Positions 48,873 through 62,687 are shown, counted from the first letter of the stretch. The stretch is 64,000 nucleotides of DNA from Pelagibacterales bacterium SAG-MED22 (GCA_014653985.1 JACWDT010000003.1:1-64000), one strand, 5' to 3'. Translations and numbers: made by a program. Notes: generated by a model from the letters alone, not told the origin.

Positions 48873-50351
48873 GTGAAAAAATTTCTTGTTGCTATCGACC
48901 AAGGTACAACATCAACTAGAGCAATTCTCTTTGATTTAGATGGTAATATAAAATTCACATCTCAGTTTGAATTTAATCAATATTTTCCAAGAATTGGATG
49001 GGTAGAGCATAATCCAAACGAAATTTGGCTTACAACTCTAAAAGCATTGAAAAAAGTAATAAAAAAAGCATCTCTATTAAGAGGAAAAATATTAAGTATA
49101 GGAATAACTAATCAGAGAGAGACAACTATTCTTTGGAATAAGAAAACAGGAAAACCAGTGTACAATGCAATTGTTTGGCAAGATAGAAGAACCCAAGATT
49201 ATTGTGAAGAGTTAAAGAAAAAAAATTATGAAAAAATTTTTAGAAAAAAAACTGGATTATTTATTGACCCATATTTTTCTGCAACTAAAATTAAATGGAT
49301 ATTAGAAAACGTAAAAAATGTTAAGAAACTTTTAAAATCAAATAATTTATTATTTGGTACTGTTGATACTTTCCTTATTTGGAAACTCACTAATGGGCAA
49401 CATCATTTAACAGAAGCAACTAATGCTTGTAGGACCATGTTATTTAATATTAACAATAATAAATGGGATAAAGAAATCTTAAAAAAACTTAAAATCTCTG
49501 AAAATATTTTGCCAGAAATTAAAAATTCAGCTGATAATTTTGGTTCAACAAGTAAGAGAATTGTTGGCAGCGAAATACCAATATCAGCAGTTCTAGGAGA
49601 CCAACAAGCAGCTGCTGTAGGACAGTCTTGCTTCGAAAGAGGTTCAATAAAAAGCACATATGGAACAGGTGCTTTTGTTATAATGAATACTGGTTCAAAA
49701 AAAATTTATTCTAAAAATAAATTATTAACAACAATTTGTTACAGATTGAATGGAAAAAATACTTATGCTCTTGAAGGATCTATTTTTATTGCAGGTGCAG
49801 GTGTGCAATGGTTAAGAGATAAATTAAAATTTATTAATAATGCTTTCGATACGGAAAGAATTGCTCGATCAAAAAAAAATAATGAGGGTGTATACGTTGT
49901 GCCTGCTTTCAGTGGAATGGGAGCACCTTATTGGAGGCCTGATGCAAGAGGGTTAATAACAGGTCTAACAAGAAATAGTGATTGGAAAACCATAGTTAGA
50001 GCGGTATTAGAGTCAGTTGCCTATCAAAGTAATGATTTATTTAATGCAATGAAAAAAGATGGTTTAAAACCAACTAAACTTAAGATTGATGGAGGAATGG
50101 TAGAAAACAATTGGTTTTCGCAATTTTTATCTGACATCATAAATATAAATACGGAAAGACCAAAGGTATTAGAAACCACTGGTTTAGGAGTAGCTTTACT
50201 AGCTGGATATCAACTTGGATTATTTAAATCATTATATGAAATCAAGAGGAAATGGAAAAAGGATAAAATTTTTAAGCCTAAAATTAAACAGAAAGTTAGA
50301 AACAATTTAATAAATGGTTGGAAATTATCAGTACAGAAAACTCTATTATAA
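48873..50351 (+). CDS. glpK: glycerol kinase
   Basis: GlpK phosphorylates glycerol. The 492-aa FGGY-family protein begins at a GTG with FLVAIDQGTTSTRAILFD (phosphate-binding). It has GWVEHNPNEIW, TNQRETTILWNKKTGKPVYN, IVWQDRRT, GTVDTFLIWKLT, GDQQAAAVGQSCF, the ATPase segment KSTYGTGAFVIMNTG, GMGAPYWRPDARG and KIDGGMVENNWFSQFLSDI. The 127-base spacer to glpD is very AT-rich and shows no motif I trust. Confidence 0.96.
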   Translation: MKKFLVAIDQGTTSTRAILFDLDGNIKFTSQFEFNQYFPRIGWVEHNPNEIWLTTLKALKKVIKKASLLRGKILSIGITNQRETTILWNKKTGKPVYNAIVWQDRRTQDYCEELKKKNYEKIFRKKTGLFIDPYFSATKIKWILENVKNVKKLLKSNNLLFGTVDTFLIWKLTNGQHHLTEATNACRTMLFNINNNKWDKEILKKLKISENILPEIKNSADNFGSTSKRIVGSEIPISAVLGDQQAAAVGQSCFERGSIKSTYGTGAFVIMNTGSKKIYSKNKLLTTICYRLNGKNTYALEGSIFIAGAGVQWLRDKLKFINNAFDTERIARSKKNNEGVYVVPAFSGMGAPYWRPDARGLITGLTRNSDWKTIVRAVLESVAYQSNDLFNAMKKDGLKPTKLKIDGGMVENNWFSQFLSDIININTERPKVLETTGLGVALLAGYQLGLFKSLYEIKRKWKKDKIFKPKIKQKVRNNLINGWKLSVQKTLL

Positions 50352-50424
50352 AAAATACAGATTTCTTGTATTTACCTATTACTTCAAATAGAAATAAAAG
50401 AATATTTTAAATTTTAAAAATTAA

Positions 50425-51447
50425 ATGTCAGAAAAAGTATTACTTACTGGTATTAGCGGGTTTGTTGCAAAACATGTTGCTATTGAATTATTAAATTCAG
50501 GTTACAAAGTTTTAGGTACTGTTAGAAATTCAGATTCAATTGAACAAACAAAAAAAACATTAGAAGAAAATAATGTTGCAATTAATAATTTATCTTTTGT
50601 AGAATTAGATTTATTAAAAGATGAAGGTTGGAATGAAGCAGCAAACGGCTGTAAATATATCATTCATGTAGCCTCTCCCTTTCCTCTAAAAGTCTCGAAT
50701 GACAGGGAATCGCTTACACCAGCTGCAAAAGATGGAACTTTAAGAGTTTTGAATGCAGGAATTAATGCAGGAGTGGAACATTTTGTTAAAACTTCTTCAA
50801 TAGTATGTATGTTCAGAAAACCAAACAGATCAAATCCTTATACATTTGGTGAGAATGATTGGACTGATTTAGACTGGAATAAAACTACAGATTATTTTGT
50901 ATCAAAAACTAGAGCTGAAAAAGCTGCGTGGGATCTTATGGAAAGTAAGGGTCTTAAAAATAGTCTTACTTGTATCAATCCCGGCTTTGTATTGGGAGAT
51001 TTTTTGAATGAAAAAACTTGTACTTCAATGGAGTATGTAAAACAATTGCTTCAGGGAAAATTTCCAGCTGCGCCAAAATTTTCAGTAATGATATCTCACG
51101 TAAAAGATATTGCTAAAGCACATGTTCTATCTTTGACTAATGAAAGAGCTGGAGGCAGAAGATTGATTGTTGGATCTGAAGTAAGAAGTATTCTTGAATT
51201 ATCACAAATAATGGCCAAAAATATTCCAAGTCATGCAAAAAAACTTCCTAAAAGAGAATTGCCGAATTTCATGGTTAAACTTCTGAGTTATGTAGATACA
51301 AGTGCAAAGAATATGGTCCCTGATCTAGGTCTCAAAATGCAAACAGACCAAACATACGCAGAAGACATTCTTCAAATGAAATTCATAGCATCTGAAATTG
51401 CAGTTGTTGATGCAGCTAAATCAGTAATTAGACTAAATATAGCCTGA
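50425..51447 (+). CDS. extended short-chain dehydrogenase (dihydroflavonol reductase-like)
   Basis: This 340-aa NAD(P)-dependent oxidoreductase has the Rossmann loop LLTGISGFVAKHVAIELL. It has the active-site YFVSKTRAEKAAWD (YxxxK) at roughly residue 160 and NPGFVLGDF. The overall pattern is that of dihydroflavonol-4-reductase / aldehyde reductase relatives. Substrate is unknown. Its 3' end overlaps the convergent oxidoreductase gene by 15 bases. Confidence 0.82.
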   Translation: MSEKVLLTGISGFVAKHVAIELLNSGYKVLGTVRNSDSIEQTKKTLEENNVAINNLSFVELDLLKDEGWNEAANGCKYIIHVASPFPLKVSNDRESLTPAAKDGTLRVLNAGINAGVEHFVKTSSIVCMFRKPNRSNPYTFGENDWTDLDWNKTTDYFVSKTRAEKAAWDLMESKGLKNSLTCINPGFVLGDFLNEKTCTSMEYVKQLLQGKFPAAPKFSVMISHVKDIAKAHVLSLTNERAGGRRLIVGSEVRSILELSQIMAKNIPSHAKKLPKRELPNFMVKLLSYVDTSAKNMVPDLGLKMQTDQTYAEDILQMKFIASEIAVVDAAKSVIRLNIA

Positions 51448-52094
51448 AGTTAATTGAACTATTTCATCAGATTCAAAAACAGTTTTTTCTAAATTTTCGT
51501 TTGCAATTTTTATCATAGCTTTTGCAACTTTTTCTGAATTGATCGGTCTCATTTTTTTAAGTGGCCCAAATAATAAAGGTGACAATAATCCAAAAGTCAG
51601 AATGCCCATTTTTTCTCCTACTCTATTCTCTTTTCTATCTCCCATTAAAAAAGAAGGTCTTAATATTCCTAAATTAGAGAAGTTTAATTTTTTTAATTCT
51701 TCTTCAACTAAACCTTTGAACTTTACGTAATCTCCTGAACTTTTTGGATTGGCATATATTGAAGAGATAAAAATAAATGAATTTACTGAATTGATTTTTG
51801 CAATTTCCGCTATTTTTTTTGGTATTTCAAGCTCTACTTTTTGATATTCATTTTTGTCAGGTGAATTTTGTTTTGTTGTACCAATACAAAAAAAACAATC
51901 ATCTCCTTTAATATCTTCTTTATAGTTATCTAAATTATTGAAATCAGTTTTAATTATTTCAACTTTGGGCTTATTAATGATTAGTTCTGAGCGTACAAAT
52001 AACTTTATTTTATTGTAAATGTCATTTTTTATTAATTGATTAAGAAGATGTCCACCAATTAACCCTGATGAACCAAAAACAAGGGCTGTTTTCA

Positions 52095-52095
<1 letters not shown>
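51433..52095 (-). CDS. NAD(P)-binding oxidoreductase, HTATIP2/TIP30-like
   Basis: This 220-aa atypical short-chain dehydrogenase has ALVFGSSGLIGGHLLNQLI, CFFCIGTTKQNSPDKNEYQK, SFIFISSIYANPKSSGDYVK and LGILRPSFLMGDRKENRVGE. This resembles HTATIP2/YwnB-type proteins. The reaction is unknown. Its start codon abuts the stop of the aspartate aminotransferase gene, so the two are likely co-transcribed. Confidence 0.8.
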
Positions 52096-55486
<3,391 letters not shown>

Positions 55487-55505
<19 letters not shown>

Positions 55506-56239
55506 TCATTACGGGTGGAGCTACCAGAATTGGTGCTGCAATTGCAAAACAATTATCTGGTACTAATAAAGAAATACTAATTCACTTTAATAAATCAAAA
55601 TCAAAAGCTGAAAAACTCAAAAAAGATCTAGAGTTAAATGGTACTAAAGTTTACCTTGTCAAAGGTGATTTGAGCAAAGAAAATGATGTAAGTAAAATTG
55701 TTAAATATGCAAAATCAAAATTAAAATATTTTGATTGTTTAATAAACAATGCTTCATTGTTTGAAAATGATAAACTTGAAAGTTTTACAACAGACAGCTG
55801 GGATAAACATTTAAAAACTAATTTGAGAACTCCTGCTCTATTATCAAAAGAATTTGCTAAAAATGTTAAGGGAAAAAACAACAACATAATAAACATAATT
55901 GATCAGAGAGTTTTTAAACTAACTCCATACTTTTTTTCATATACCATAAGTAAAACTGGTCTTTATACTCTCACAAAAACAAGTGCTATGAGTTTGGCAC
56001 CCAATATAAGAGTTAACGGAATTGCTCCAGGACCAACAATCAAAAACCAAAGGCAATCTGAAAAACATTTTAGGAAACAATATTTAGCAACCCCTCTAAA
56101 AAGACAAGTTAATGTAGAACAAATCTGTAATGCAGTTGACTTTTTTATCAAAAATATATCTATTACAGGTCAAGTTTTAGCAATTGATAGTGGACAGAAT
56201 CTAAACTGGCAAACACCTGATATAATGGGCAAAGAATGA
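55487..56239 (+). CDS. folM: short-chain dehydrogenase, FolM/pteridine reductase-like
   Basis: This 250-aa SDR has the glycine-rich [29 protein letters not shown], the catalytic [20 protein letters not shown] and VNGIAPGP. The C-terminal [15 protein letters not shown] replaces the common VDGG. This pattern fits FolM/pteridine-reductase SDRs that reduce dihydromonapterin or dihydrofolate. Directly downstream is folB, overlapping by 4 bases, which supports a pterin role. The specific substrate is inferred. Confidence 0.72.
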
Positions 56240-56661
56240 AAAAAAATAATCTGAACATCGTTAAAATAGATAAAAATAAAACTTTATTTAATTATGAAAA
56301 GAAAATTTTAATCAAAGAATTAATTTTAGATTTAAAACTTGGTTATTACGACTTTGAAAAAGAAAATTCACAAAAAGTTAAATTTAATCTCGAAGTTGAT
56401 TATGAGGATAAAAAACCAACAAGTGATGAGGATATTAAATCAATAGTTAATTATGGAAGAATAGTTAAACTAATAAAAAAACTTACAAAAAATAAACATT
56501 ATAATTTTCTAGAGACACTAGCTGAAGATGTCTTTGATGTTCTATTCAAAGATAAAAGAATTGGAAAAATTATGCTCCAAATCGAAAAACTAGAAATTTT
56601 AAAAGACTGCACATCTGTTGGTATTCAAGTTACCAAAAAAAGAAGTCATGATAAGCTCTGA
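56236..56661 (+). CDS. folB: dihydroneopterin aldolase
   Basis: This 141-aa protein is of the FolB/T-fold family, which cleaves dihydroneopterin in folate synthesis. The core starts [21 protein letters not shown], followed by [25 protein letters not shown], the active-site [15 protein letters not shown] and [21 protein letters not shown] lysine- and asparagine-rich N-terminal extension of about 25 residues precedes the core. It sits inside the uvrB-folM-folB-uvrC chain, overlapping uvrC by 14 bases. Confidence 0.85.
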   Translation: MKKNNLNIVKIDKNKTLFNYEKKILIKELILDLKLGYYDFEKENSQKVKFNLEVDYEDKKPTSDEDIKSIVNYGRIVKLIKKLTKNKHYNFLETLAEDVFDVLFKDKRIGKIMLQIEKLEILKDCTSVGIQVTKKRSHDKL

Positions 56662-58483
56662 TCTAGGTAAAGAAGTAATTAAAAAAGAACTCCCTTTAGT
56701 TCCTAAGCTTCCTGGTGTCTATAGGATGCTGAACTCTAAAGATGAAATTCTTTATGTAGGAAAAGCAAAGAATTTACCCAATAGATTGAAAAGTTATGTT
56801 TCTGAAAAAAATCACATCATTAGAACTGAAAGAATGTTATCTCAAACAAGAAAATTGGAGATAACTACTACTTCTAACGAAAGTGAAGCCTTATTACTTG
56901 AAGCAAATTTAATTAAAAAATTTAAACCAAAATTTAACATTCTTCTAAGAGATGATAAATCGTTCCCTTTCATATTTATTGGCAACCAAGATCAATGGCC
57001 TCAGATAAAAAGACATAGGGGGAAAAAAACTAAAGAGGGCTTTTATTTTGGTCCGTTTGCGTCAGCTGGATCTGCCAATTGGACAATCAAAATGATTCAA
57101 AAAATTTTCCACTTAAGAGTTTGTGATGACACTGTGTTTAAAAAAAGAGAAAGGCCTTGTATATTATATCAAATCAAACGTTGTTCAGGTCCATGTGTTG
57201 GTTATGTCACCAAAGAGGACTATCAACAAACTGTTGATGATGCGATTGAATTTGTCTCTGGAAAATCTAGAAGGATTCAAAAAAATCTTTCTAATCAAAT
57301 GGAAAAAGCAAGTGAAGAACTTGACTTTGAAAAAGCAGTAATTCTAAGAGATAGAATAAAAGCATTAAATATAATTCAGTCATCTCAAAGAATAAATGAA
57401 GCAAACTTAGTTGAAGCAGATGTTGTTGCTGGATACAAAGAGTCTGGTAAAGCCTGTATCCAAGTTTTTTTTTATAGATCAAAACAAAATTGGGGCAATC
57501 AAGCTTTCTTTCCAAAACATGATCCAGATGAAAAACTTGGAGAAATTATAAATTCATTCGTTTCTCAATTTTATGAGAATAAAAGTGTTCCCTCATCGAT
57601 AATTTTATCTGAAGAAATTAAAGAAAAAGTTCTAATTGAAAAAACTCTGTCAAATAAGGAAGGTAAACAAATTACTATTTCTGTTGCAAAACAAGGTTCT
57701 AAATTAAAAGTAATCAATCAAGCCATTAAAAATGCAAAAGATAGTTTAAATAGAAAACTTTATGAAAGTCAAAACAATAGAGAGTTATTTGATGCTGTTG
57801 CTAGTAAATTCAATTTAGAAACAAACATTAATTTAATTGAGGTTTATGACAACAGTCACATACAGGGTACTAATAGTGTTGGAGCATTAATTGCCTATGG
57901 GGACGAGGGTTTTATCAAAAAAAGGTATAGAAAATTTAATATTAAACACAAAAAAAATGAACAAGATGATTATGGTATGATGCGAGAGGTTTTAAATAGA
58001 AGATTCAAAAGAGCGGTTCAAGAAAAGGATAATTATTTAACTTTTCCTGACTTAGTTTTAGTTGATGGTGGAAAAGGTCAATACTCAGTTGCAAGAGAAA
58101 GCCTAAATGAACTTGGTCTTCACGGCATTCCTATCGTTGCGATTGCAAAAGGTAAACTGAGAAATAGTGGTAACGAAACCTTTTTTCATAATGGCAAAGA
58201 GTTTAAGTTTTTAAGAAATGATCCAACATTATTTTTTCTTCAAAGAATAAGAGATGAATCGCACCGATTTGCAATAAGTGCTCATAGAGCAAAAAGAAAA
58301 AAAGGAATAAGCAAATCTCTACTTGACCAAATTGATGGGATTGGGTCTATAAGAAAAAGGGCATTATTAAACCATTTTGGATCAGCAAGATCAGTAGAGT
58401 CTGCAAGTTTAGATGAAATAAAATCTGTTGAAGGTGTTGAGGAAAAAGTGGCAAAAAAGATATATAACTTCTTTCACGAATAA
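56648..58483 (+). CDS. uvrC: excinuclease ABC subunit C
   Basis: UvrC makes both incisions in nucleotide-excision repair. From the ATG at 56648 ([10 protein letters not shown]) it is 611 aa. The N-terminal GIY-YIG nuclease is [20 protein letters not shown], with [10 protein letters not shown]. Four cysteines ([20 protein letters not shown] with RCSGPC) mark the cluster region. A UVR motif ANx-type ([17 protein letters not shown]), the RNase H-like nuclease ([25 protein letters not shown]) and C-terminal HhH repeats ([28 protein letters not shown]) follow. pgsA begins 2 bases downstream. Confidence 0.97.
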   Translation: MISSDLGKEVIKKELPLVPKLPGVYRMLNSKDEILYVGKAKNLPNRLKSYVSEKNHIIRTERMLSQTRKLEITTTSNESEALLLEANLIKKFKPKFNILLRDDKSFPFIFIGNQDQWPQIKRHRGKKTKEGFYFGPFASAGSANWTIKMIQKIFHLRVCDDTVFKKRERPCILYQIKRCSGPCVGYVTKEDYQQTVDDAIEFVSGKSRRIQKNLSNQMEKASEELDFEKAVILRDRIKALNIIQSSQRINEANLVEADVVAGYKESGKACIQVFFYRSKQNWGNQAFFPKHDPDEKLGEIINSFVSQFYENKSVPSSIILSEEIKEKVLIEKTLSNKEGKQITISVAKQGSKLKVINQAIKNAKDSLNRKLYESQNNRELFDAVASKFNLETNINLIEVYDNSHIQGTNSVGALIAYGDEGFIKKRYRKFNIKHKKNEQDDYGMMREVLNRRFKRAVQEKDNYLTFPDLVLVDGGKGQYSVARESLNELGLHGIPIVAIAKGKLRNSGNETFFHNGKEFKFLRNDPTLFFLQRIRDESHRFAISAHRAKRKKGISKSLLDQIDGIGSIRKRALLNHFGSARSVESASLDEIKSVEGVEEKVAKKIYNFFHE

Positions 58484-58485
58484 TT

Positions 58486-59070
58486 ATGCTTAAAAAAATT
58501 CCTAATATATTAACAATAGGACGAATAATTATTGTTCCTTTTTTTGTATTGGCATTTTACTTGCCTGGATTTTATGGAGATTTGACTGCATTAATATTAT
58601 TTGTTGTTGCGTCATTTACTGATTTTCTTGATGGAATGCTTGCAAGAATGATGGGTGAAGAGTCAAAACTGGGAGAATTGTTAGATCCAATAGCTGATAA
58701 GATAATCGTTGCGACAGCTTTAATTCTTTTAGTAATGGATGGTACTATAAGAAATTATGAAGTAATTGCTGCAATTATTATTCTTACTAGAGAAATATTG
58801 ATTTCAGGACTTAGAGAATTTTTAGCAAAGGGAAAAATTAAACTTCCTGTTTCTAGTCTTGCTAAATTAAAAACAGTTTTACAGATGGTTTCAATCGCTC
58901 TCCTTCTATCAGGAGATACAGGAAATAAGATTATTAACTTCCAAGATTATAATGCCCAAACTATTGGTATTATTCTTTTATGGCTATCTGCAGCATTAAC
59001 ACTTTTTACTGGATATGATTATATGCGTAAAGGAATTGACCACGCTATGTCTGAAGACAATAAAGATTAA
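58486..59070 (+). CDS. pgsA: CDP-diacylglycerol--glycerol-3-phosphate phosphatidyltransferase
   Basis: PgsA makes phosphatidylglycerol phosphate at the inner membrane. The 194-aa polytopic protein begins with the amphipathic IPNILTIGRIIIVPFFVLAF. It carries the full CDP-alcohol phosphotransferase motif in DGMLARMMGEESKLGELLDP followed by IAD (DGxxAR-x8-GxxxDxxxD). About five membrane segments are visible. uvrC-pgsA adjacency is common in proteobacteria. It is convergent with ilvE, overlapping by 4 bases. Confidence 0.95.
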   Translation: MLKKIPNILTIGRIIIVPFFVLAFYLPGFYGDLTALILFVVASFTDFLDGMLARMMGEESKLGELLDPIADKIIVATALILLVMDGTIRNYEVIAAIIILTREILISGLREFLAKGKIKLPVSSLAKLKTVLQMVSIALLLSGDTGNKIINFQDYNAQTIGIILLWLSAALTLFTGYDYMRKGIDHAMSEDNKD

Positions 59071-59948
59071 GCTGCTTTTTTCTTTCTTACTAAAGTTTGA
59101 TAACTTTCATTTAAATCAATTATAGTATCACAAACTTTAAACTGATTTTCTGCAATGCATGAAACTGGCGTTACTTCTGCGGCAGTGCCTGTTAAAAAAC
59201 ATCCAACAAAGTTTGATAACTCCTCTGGTTTTATTTTTCTCTCGTGAACTTTAATATTTTTCGATTTTGCAATTCCAATTACTGTCCTTCTTGTAATCCC
59301 ATCTAAAAAAGAGTCTGGGATTGGAGTGTGAAGTTCACCATTTTTATCTTTGAAAAAAACATTGGCACCAGTTGCTTCAGCTACATTTCCTTCATGATCT
59401 AACATTAATGAGTCTGTATAACCTTGTTTTTCTGCTTCATGTTTTGATAGTGTGCAAATCATATAAAGACCAGATGCTTTAGTATCCCAAGGGATTGTAT
59501 TAGGCGCAGGCCTTCTCCAGTTAGAAATATTTAATTTTATACCCTCGACTTTTAATTTTGGATCAAAATATGAACCCCACTCCCAGGTTGCAATTGCTAC
59601 ATGAATTTTTGTTTGTTGTGCAGAAATAGCCATCATCTCGCTGCCTCTCCATGCAACTGGTCTTACGTATCCATTTTCAACATTTTGTGAAGCAATAATT
59701 TTATTTGAAGCAATATTAATTTGTTCTTCTGAATAAGGGATATCAAAACCCATCCTCTTAGCAGAATGAAAGAATCTTGAAGTGTGTTCTTCTAATTTAA
59801 AAATTGATCCGTCATAAACTCTTTCTCCCTCAAAAACACAACTCGCATAATGTAAACCATGGCTTAAAACGTGAAGTTTGACGTCTCCCCAATCTACAAG
59901 CTCATCGTTGTACCATATTTTTCCAGATCTTTTGTCGTAAGGTATCAT
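59067..59948 (-). CDS. ilvE: branched-chain amino-acid aminotransferase
   Basis: This fold-IV PLP aminotransferase performs the last step of leucine, isoleucine and valine synthesis. The 293-aa protein has LSHGLHYASCVFEGERVYDG, YVRPVAWRGSEMM, the PLP lysine in PWDTKASGLYMICTLSKHEA, EATGANVFF, TPIPDSFLDGITRRTVIGIA and FLTGTAAEVTPVS. D-amino-acid aminotransferases share the fold; length and the active-site pattern favour IlvE. It is divergent from the marR operon. Confidence 0.9.
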   Translation of the reverse strand: MIPYDKRSGKIWYNDELVDWGDVKLHVLSHGLHYASCVFEGERVYDGSIFKLEEHTSRFFHSAKRMGFDIPYSEEQINIASNKIIASQNVENGYVRPVAWRGSEMMAISAQQTKIHVAIATWEWGSYFDPKLKVEGIKLNISNWRRPAPNTIPWDTKASGLYMICTLSKHEAEKQGYTDSLMLDHEGNVAEATGANVFFKDKNGELHTPIPDSFLDGITRRTVIGIAKSKNIKVHERKIKPEELSNFVGCFLTGTAAEVTPVSCIAENQFKVCDTIIDLNESYQTLVRKKKAA

Positions 59949-60018
59949 GATTGAAAATATTTAATTATATCTGAAAAATATCTTTGTATCTTTAATATGT
60001 CAATATAACTTACCCATA

Positions 60019-60456
60019 ATGAAAGAACTTTTATATTTAAAAGATGATCAGCTTAAAGATTTGATAGAAAAACTTTTTGTGAGCTATAGAGAAACTTTCT
60101 CTGACTCTAAAAAGATATTAGATAAATACTCTATTGGTTTAGCACACCATAAAGTAATCCATTTATTGTCCATGTATCAGGGTATTTCGATATCTGAGCT
60201 ATTAAAAAGACTAAAAGTCACAAAGCAAAGTCTTAATAGGGTTTTAAAAGATTTAATAAAATTAGACATTATTACGTTTAAAAAAGATGAGCAAGATACC
60301 CGGGTTAAGCATGTATTTTTGAATGATAAAGGGGAAAAGATATTTAATGAGGTTTTTGATCAGCAAAAAAAAAGAATTTACAACGCATTACTAAACTCAA
60401 GTTCAGAGGAAGTAATAAATTTTGATAATGTTTTGAGTAAAATTATAAATGGATAA
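60019..60456 (+). CDS. MarR-family transcriptional regulator
   Basis: This 145-aa winged-helix protein has a helix-turn-helix at about residues 56-80 (ISISELLKRLKVTKQSLNRV, then LKDL). The MarR wing DEQDTRVKHVFLNDKGEKIF follows. Effector and targets are unknown. Its stop overlaps the response-regulator start by 8 bases, an arrangement that suggests the three genes act as one regulatory unit. Confidence 0.88.
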   Translation: MKELLYLKDDQLKDLIEKLFVSYRETFSDSKKILDKYSIGLAHHKVIHLLSMYQGISISELLKRLKVTKQSLNRVLKDLIKLDIITFKKDEQDTRVKHVFLNDKGEKIFNEVFDQQKKRIYNALLNSSSEEVINFDNVLSKIING

Positions 60457-61126
60457 ATTTCAAGCTCATATTTTGCTAGTTGATGACGATGAAGGAATTA
60501 GATCTTTAGTAAAAAAATATTTAAATGAAAATAATTTTTTAGTTACGACAGCAGATAGTGCTGAAAATGCGTCAGAGAAAGTAAAAATAATCAAATTTGA
60601 TTTAATTATCCTAGATATAATGATGTCAGGTAAAAGTGGTTTAGATTTTATTAATGACCATAAAAAAGATTTGGACACACCAATTATACTTTTGACAGCC
60701 AAGGGTGAGGCGAGTGAAAGAGTTGAGGGACTTGAATTGGGAGCAGACGATTATTTAGCTAAGCCTTTTGAGCCAAAAGAACTGATTTTAAGAATTAAAA
60801 ATATTTTAACCAAAACTATTAAAACAGATCAAAAAAGAATTATTGAATTTGAAAATGTAAAAATTGATTTAAACAAATTGCTAATTATTAAAAACAAAAA
60901 AGAATTTAAAATCAATAATACTGAAAAGATAATTTTAGAAAAAATGATTAATAATCCAGGAAATACATTTTCAAGAGAAAGTATTGGTCAATTGATTAAT
61001 TTAGATAAAGAAAGGTCAATTGATGTGATTATAACTCGTTTAAGAAAGAAAATAGAAATTGATCCGAAAAATCCAAAATTTTTACAAACCATAAGAGGAG
61101 CAGGATATGTTCTCTGGATTGAATAA
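60449..61126 (+). CDS. ompR: OmpR-family response regulator
   Basis: This 225-aa protein has a receiver domain followed by a winged-helix DNA-binding domain. The acidic pocket is LLVDDDEG, the phosphoacceptor aspartate is in LIILDIMMSGKSG, and the switch lysine is in GADDYLAKPFEPKEL. The output domain ends in the OmpR/PhoB-type SIDVIITRLRKKIEIDPKNP and IRGAGYVLW. It overlaps the histidine kinase gene by 20 bases. OmpR identity is by subfamily and pairing; the regulon is not shown here. Confidence 0.9.
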   Translation: MDKFQAHILLVDDDEGIRSLVKKYLNENNFLVTTADSAENASEKVKIIKFDLIILDIMMSGKSGLDFINDHKKDLDTPIILLTAKGEASERVEGLELGADDYLAKPFEPKELILRIKNILTKTIKTDQKRIIEFENVKIDLNKLLIIKNKKEFKINNTEKIILEKMINNPGNTFSRESIGQLINLDKERSIDVIITRLRKKIEIDPKNPKFLQTIRGAGYVLWIE

Positions 61127-62426
61127 TTTATTAAGAAAAGTTTTACCTAAAAGATTGTTCTACAGAGCACTTTTAATTGTTGCAGTCCCCGTCATTGTTC
61201 TTCAGCTAATCATCACAATTGTATTTTTTGATAGCTTGTGGATTAAAACTAACAAAGGAATGACAAGAACATTAGTAAACGAAATAAGTGCGTTTATTGA
61301 AGCATATGAAAGTGAGGAGGAGGATAAACAAGAAATAAATAACTTATTTTCATTATTTTTAGATTTAAATATTCAACTTGAACTCAACGAAGAATTACAA
61401 GATCAAAAAAAAGAAAGATGGTTTAGTCCAATTGACCGAACATTAAGAAGAGAATTAAAATCAAGATTTTCAGTAGAAGACTATTGGTTCGACTCAACAA
61501 ACTATAAAGAGTTAATTGATTTAAGAATTAAATATAAAGATGGATATTTTAAATTTTTAGTTCCTAAAGATCGTGTTACTAGTTCTTCTGCAAGAATATT
61601 TGCACTATGGATAACTGTACCTGCAATAATTATGGTGATCATATCTCTAATATTTTTAAAAAATCAAACAAGGCCTATTACCAATCTTGCACGTGCTGCA
61701 GAAAGATTTGGTAAAGGTGAAGAAATTGAGGAATACAAACCCTCTGGAGCTCTTGAAATAAGACAGGCGGGTCATGAATTTGATAAAATGAGAAAAAGAA
61801 TTGAAAGACATCTTAATCAAAGAACAGAGATGTTGTCGGGTATAAGTCATGATTTAAGAACACCTTTAACAAGGATGAAGCTACAACTTGCATTTATTAA
61901 AGACAAAGACTCAGTAGAAAAATTAACTGAGGATATAAATGAAATGGAAAAAATGCTAAATGAATATCTTCAATTTACAAGCTCATCGTATGCTGAGAAA
62001 GATGAAGTGTTTAATCTGTCTGGACTAATTGAAGAAGTAATTAAAAAATATAATAATGAAAATATTTCAAAGCATTTGTTACCTAGGGTTTATATTAACG
62101 GTAGAAAAAATTTAATCAACAGATGTCTAAATAATCTAATTGATAACGCCTTAAAGTACGCCACTAAAGTTGAGGTAAATGTTAGTAAAAAAAATACAAA
62201 TCTATTTATTATGATTGATGATGATGGTCCTGGTATCGCAAAAAGTGAACACGACAATGTATTCAAACCATTCTATAAAATAGACAAAGGAAGATCTGAC
62301 TCTAAATCCAGCGTTGGACTTGGTTTATCAATTGCATCCGATATTATTAAATCCCATGGGGGAAATATTAAACTTGAAAAGTCTAAAATGGATGGCTTGA
62401 GAGTTAAGATTTTTTTACCTATTTAG
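61107..62426 (+). CDS. envZ: EnvZ-like sensor histidine kinase
   Basis: This 439-aa membrane kinase has a first transmembrane segment at about residues 20-40 (ALLIVAVPVIVLQLIITIVF), a periplasmic domain of about 120 residues and a second segment (FALWITVPAIIMVIISLIF). A HAMP linker (NQTRPITNLARAAERFGKGE) follows. The phosphoacceptor H-box is LSGISHDLRTPLTRMKLQLA, the N-box CLNNLIDNALKYA, and G-boxes are MIDDDGPGI and VGLGLSIASDIIKSHGG. The arrangement is EnvZ-like. It is the last gene of the marR-ompR-envZ unit. Confidence 0.92.
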   Translation: MFSGLNNLLRKVLPKRLFYRALLIVAVPVIVLQLIITIVFFDSLWIKTNKGMTRTLVNEISAFIEAYESEEEDKQEINNLFSLFLDLNIQLELNEELQDQKKERWFSPIDRTLRRELKSRFSVEDYWFDSTNYKELIDLRIKYKDGYFKFLVPKDRVTSSSARIFALWITVPAIIMVIISLIFLKNQTRPITNLARAAERFGKGEEIEEYKPSGALEIRQAGHEFDKMRKRIERHLNQRTEMLSGISHDLRTPLTRMKLQLAFIKDKDSVEKLTEDINEMEKMLNEYLQFTSSSYAEKDEVFNLSGLIEEVIKKYNNENISKHLLPRVYINGRKNLINRCLNNLIDNALKYATKVEVNVSKKNTNLFIMIDDDGPGIAKSEHDNVFKPFYKIDKGRSDSKSSVGLGLSIASDIIKSHGGNIKLEKSKMDGLRVKIFLPI

Positions 62427-62655
62427 TTTTTGTTTTTTTTTTACCTTCAAGCTTTTTAATTTTGATTTCTAAGTTCTCAACTCGTTTTGAAAGAATATCA
62501 AATTCATCCTTGCTTGTTAATTTCATTTTAAAAACAAATTCGTCTCTTTTAGATTTAAAAATATTTAGAATTTCAGCCGACAAATCTTTTGAGGAAACCA
62601 ACCCTTGCTCAATCAATTTTGCAAACTTATCAATTATAAATTTAGAATTTTTCAT
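62419..62655 (-). CDS. ubiK: UbiK/BMFP-domain accessory factor
   Basis: This 78-aa protein has an N-terminal helix (SKFIIDKFAKLIEQGL) and a C-terminal coiled coil (FDILSKRVENLEIKIKKLEG). It ends in a lysine-rich tail. This is the BMFP layout of UbiK/YqiC, which in E. coli helps the aerobic ubiquinone-synthesis complex and can bind membranes. I chose ATG at 62655 (MKNSKF); an ATG five codons upstream is also possible. It is divergent from lgt. Confidence 0.78.
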   Translation of the reverse strand: MKNSKFIIDKFAKLIEQGLVSSKDLSAEILNIFKSKRDEFVFKMKLTSKDEFDILSKRVENLEIKIKKLEGKKKTKTK

Positions 62656-62687
62656 ATTTAAGATATACATTATAAGTATAAATTAAA

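Noticed and set aside
50353..50373. Possible terminator hairpin after glpK (AAATACA/TGTATTT)
   Set aside because: Only a 7-bp all-AT-type stem with no T-run after it; not distinguishable from chance in this composition.
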